From Chitinophagaceae bacterium (GTDB taxonomy: Bacteria > Bacteroidota > Bacteroidia > Chitinophagales > Chitinophagaceae), in contig CANGEZ010000020.1 of the NCBI GenBank assembly GCA_947452875.1, forward strand, positions 1-15,019: a DNA stretch of 15,019 bases, read 5' to 3'. Below, one piece after another: positions 13,041 through 15,019 of this stretch (its first letter is position 1; each line of letters opens with the position of its first letter). The notes beneath the pieces are model-generated. The model made no database searches, had not been told where the DNA came from, and was given only the letters and a program-made list of their open reading frames with translations. A program made the position numbers and the translations under genes.

Positions 13041-13628
13041 ATGTTTACAGGAATAATAGAACAAAAAGGCATTATCAGCGACATTATCATCAACGGAACC
13101 AACCGCAGTTTTCAAATAGAGTCGCCTCTTTCCGATGAGTTAAAAGTAGATCAAAGTATAAGTCATGATGGTGTTTGTCTTACAGTAGAAAAAGTGGCAA
13201 ACAATACCCATATCGTTACAGCAATTGAAGAAACATTAAAAAAAACCAACCTGAACACCTGGAAAATAGGTACAGTTGTCAATCTCGAAAGATGCCTTCA
13301 ATTTAATGGTAGAATAGACGGACATATTGTACAAGGCCATGTGGATACCACTGCAAGTTGCATAAATGTTACTGAAAGAGACGGAAGCTGGGAATATTCA
13401 TTTCAATTTGATAAAAAATTTGCAAGCCTTATTATTGAAAAAGGATCTATTACCATTAATGGAACCAGCCTTACTTGTTTCAATATCAAAGAAAATGAAT
13501 TCACCGTTGCCATCATTCCTTATACATATCATCATACCAATATTTCTTACATTCAGGTTGGAACAGTTGTGAATATTGAGTTTGATATGATTGGAAAATA
13601 CGTAAACAGAATCCAACAAGTTTCCTAA
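13041..13628 (+). CDS. ribE: Riboflavin synthase, alpha subunit
   Basis: This enzyme turns two molecules of 6,7-dimethyl-8-ribityllumazine into riboflavin and a pyrimidinedione, the last step of the pathway. The start is ATG 13041-13043, giving MFTGIIEQKG, the conserved N-terminus of the family that takes part in catalysis. A TTG two codons upstream is in frame but not needed. The protein has 195 residues, the usual length, made of two similar beta-barrels. The first has SISHDGVCLTVE (39-50). The second begins after GHIVQGHVD (94-102) and has KGSITINGTSLTCF. It is divergent from rpsU and followed after 12 bases by a glycosyltransferase, probably on the same transcript. No other riboflavin gene is in view, and no FMN riboswitch fits in the 107-base upstream gap. 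Confidence 0.95.
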   Translation: MFTGIIEQKGIISDIIINGTNRSFQIESPLSDELKVDQSISHDGVCLTVEKVANNTHIVTAIEETLKKTNLNTWKIGTVVNLERCLQFNGRIDGHIVQGHVDTTASCINVTERDGSWEYSFQFDKKFASLIIEKGSITINGTSLTCFNIKENEFTVAIIPYTYHHTNISYIQVGTVVNIEFDMIGKYVNRIQQVS

Positions 13629-13640
13629 AAAAATAAAGTA

Positions 13641-14567
13641 TTGAAAAAAGAACTTTCCATAATTGCACCCTTACTTAATGAAGAAAAAAACGTGTATGAA
13701 TTATACAATCGAATAAAGAAGACGTGCCAAAAAATCAATTGCAGTTTTGAAATCATTTTGGTTGATGATGGTAGTAAAGATAATACGCTTCAAGTCATAG
13801 AGAAAATAGCACAAGAAGAATCTGATGTAAAATATATCAGCTTCAGCAGAAACTTCGGGCATCAGGCAGCATTGTTTGCAGGTATTGAAAAATCAACAGG
13901 CGATAAAATTATATTGATAGACGGAGATTTACAGGATCCTCCGGAAGAAATAGAAAACCTTTGGCATAAAATCAATGAAGGTAACGATGTTGTATATGCG
14001 AAAAGAAAAATCAGAAATGGCGAATCTTTTTTAAAAAAATCTACAGCCGCCATTTTTTACAGACTATTAAATTCGATCACCTCAATTTCAATTCCAGTTG
14101 ATACCGGTGATTTTAGAATCATCAACAGAAAAGTAGCTGATGAGCTTTTGAAAATGAATGATCGATCGAAATTTTTAAGAGGACAAATTGCCTGGCTCGG
14201 CTTTAAAGAGTCTTATATTGAATATGAAAGAGGCGCCCGAAAAAATGGAAATTCAAACTTCGGCTATAATAAAATGTTGCGTTTTGCGATTGATGGCATT
14301 ACCAGCTTCTCTAATTTCCCTTTGAAATTTGCAAGCATTAGCGGCATTTTGGTTTCTTTGATATCATTTATCATGATTATCTACGTGTTGATGGCAAAAT
14401 ATATTTGGCATCAAACCATTACGGGCTGGACTTCCATTATGGTCACTGTTTTATTTCTAGGCGGCATTCAATTGTTAAGCATTGGCATTATCGGAGAATA
14501 TATCAGTCGTATCAATGACAATGTAAAACAGCGACAATTGTTCGTCATCAAAAAATCAAACTGTTGA
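13641..14567 (+). CDS. GT2-family glycosyltransferase, GtrB/DPM1-like, membrane-anchored
   Basis: Enzymes of this type move a sugar from a nucleotide sugar to a lipid carrier (polyprenyl phosphate) at the inner face of the cytoplasmic membrane. The 308-residue protein starts at TTG 13641. The fold needs the strand LSIIAPLLNEE (5-15), and an in-frame stop lies only 12 bases upstream, so no other usual start codon fits. The GT-A domain shows VDDGS (41-45) and DGDLQDPPE (94-102, metal-binding aspartates 94 and 96). It also has DTGDFRIINR and the acceptor-side region FLRGQIAWLGF. Two transmembrane helices follow at about 230-255 and 262-285, as in GtrB. The exact sugar and end product cannot be told. 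It follows ribE by 12 bases and converges on the methyltransferase with 3 bases between stops. Confidence 0.88.
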   Translation: MKKELSIIAPLLNEEKNVYELYNRIKKTCQKINCSFEIILVDDGSKDNTLQVIEKIAQEESDVKYISFSRNFGHQAALFAGIEKSTGDKIILIDGDLQDPPEEIENLWHKINEGNDVVYAKRKIRNGESFLKKSTAAIFYRLLNSITSISIPVDTGDFRIINRKVADELLKMNDRSKFLRGQIAWLGFKESYIEYERGARKNGNSNFGYNKMLRFAIDGITSFSNFPLKFASISGILVSLISFIMIIYVLMAKYIWHQTITGWTSIMVTVLFLGGIQLLSIGIIGEYISRINDNVKQRQLFVIKKSNC

Positions 14568-14570
14568 TCA

Positions 14571-15019
14571 TTATTTCTCAGCCCTTATCATATACTGGGC
14601 ACCGTAAGGTATGTTTCCCATATTAATTTCTATTTGGTGTAAAGGCTTCAACCATTTCATTCTGGGAAAAAATAACATGTACTTTCTAGTGGTTTTACTA
14701 AAACCAGTTTGCTTCAGCAAGTCAAGTGCATAGGAAGCTTTTAGCAATTTTGCATCTTTATCAAACACACAAGTTCTTACAATATATCTTGTCATTGGGT
14801 TAGCAGGATTGTGTTCAAAAATATATAACCTCCCTCCCATTTTCAATACTCTTTGTACTTCCTGCAAAAATTCATGGTGAAATTTGAATTCAATATGATG
14901 CAATACTGATGCAATGATTACGATATCAAAGCTTTCGTTTTCGAATGGTATTTTTTTCCGTCGTATGCTTCAAATATAGTGTGAATTAATTTTTTTTCTT
15001 TCGCCAAAGCAATACTATC
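14571..15019 (-). pseudogene. SAM-dependent methyltransferase, frame broken at an A7 run, 5' end outside the window
   Basis: The C-terminal 127 codons (14571-14951) encode the second half of a class I methyltransferase: SFDIVIIASVLHHI, typical of the strand 4 region, then VLKMGGRLYIFEHNPANP and a C-terminal domain. The upstream 23 codons from the edge (15019 to 14951) read DSIALAKEKKLIHTIFEAYD, then GKK, as the preceding strands should. But they are in another frame, which would hit a stop at 14918-14920. The two frames join at GG-AAAAAAA-TACC (A run 14951-14957). One extra A, or a -1 slip, restores ...GKK-IPFENESFDIV. It may be a true frameshift mutation, a homopolymer sequencing error or a translated slippery site. 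The substrate is unknown; neighbouring genes hint at cell-surface glycan or lipid modification. Confidence 0.75.

Overview
The window is a chromosomal housekeeping region from a low-GC member of the Bacteroidota. Three things point there. The RpoC, RpoB, NusG and EF-Tu proteins read like those of that phylum, and I infer the Chitinophagaceae or a near relative. Several intergenic gaps hold TAnnTTTG boxes, the -7 element read by the Bacteroidota primary sigma factor. Almost no gene has a Shine-Dalgarno sequence, the one clear exception being rpsU. I see no mobile element, CRISPR array, toxin module or prophage gene.

Positions 1-12933 are one long block transcribed from the minus strand, so in order of transcription it runs right to left. 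It starts with rpsU (bS21), xerC/D-type recombinase and hpf (ribosome hibernation). A four-tRNA array follows (Thr-TGT, Tyr-GTA, Gly-TCC, Thr-GGT), then tuf (EF-Tu), tRNA-Trp, secE, nusG, rplK, rplA, rplJ, rplL, rpoB and the first third of rpoC, cut by the window edge. The block supplies translation elongation (EF-Tu with tRNAs), the ribosomal L11/L1/L10/L12 stalk and L1 arm, SecE for the translocon, the elongation factor NusG and the two large RNA polymerase subunits. Hairpins with U-runs divide it into units after rpsU, hpf, nusG and rplL. Matching promoter boxes lie close downstream, and in two cases promoter and terminator share bases.

Positions 13041-14567 are on the plus strand: ribE (riboflavin synthase) and, 12 bases later, a membrane-anchored GT2 glycosyltransferase that must use a TTG start. 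From 14571 to the right edge a SAM-dependent methyltransferase on the minus strand converges on it with only 3 bases between stop codons. Its reading frame is broken at an A7 run.

The gene content is ordinary. The parts worth a second look are regulatory: the terminator/promoter overlaps, the strong rpsU Shine-Dalgarno sequence, the tRNA-tuf order matching E. coli gene for gene, the possible attenuator in its leader, intergenic repeats among the ribosomal genes, and the in-phase A_AAA_AAA frameshift site in the methyltransferase. I found no convincing undescribed multi-gene system.
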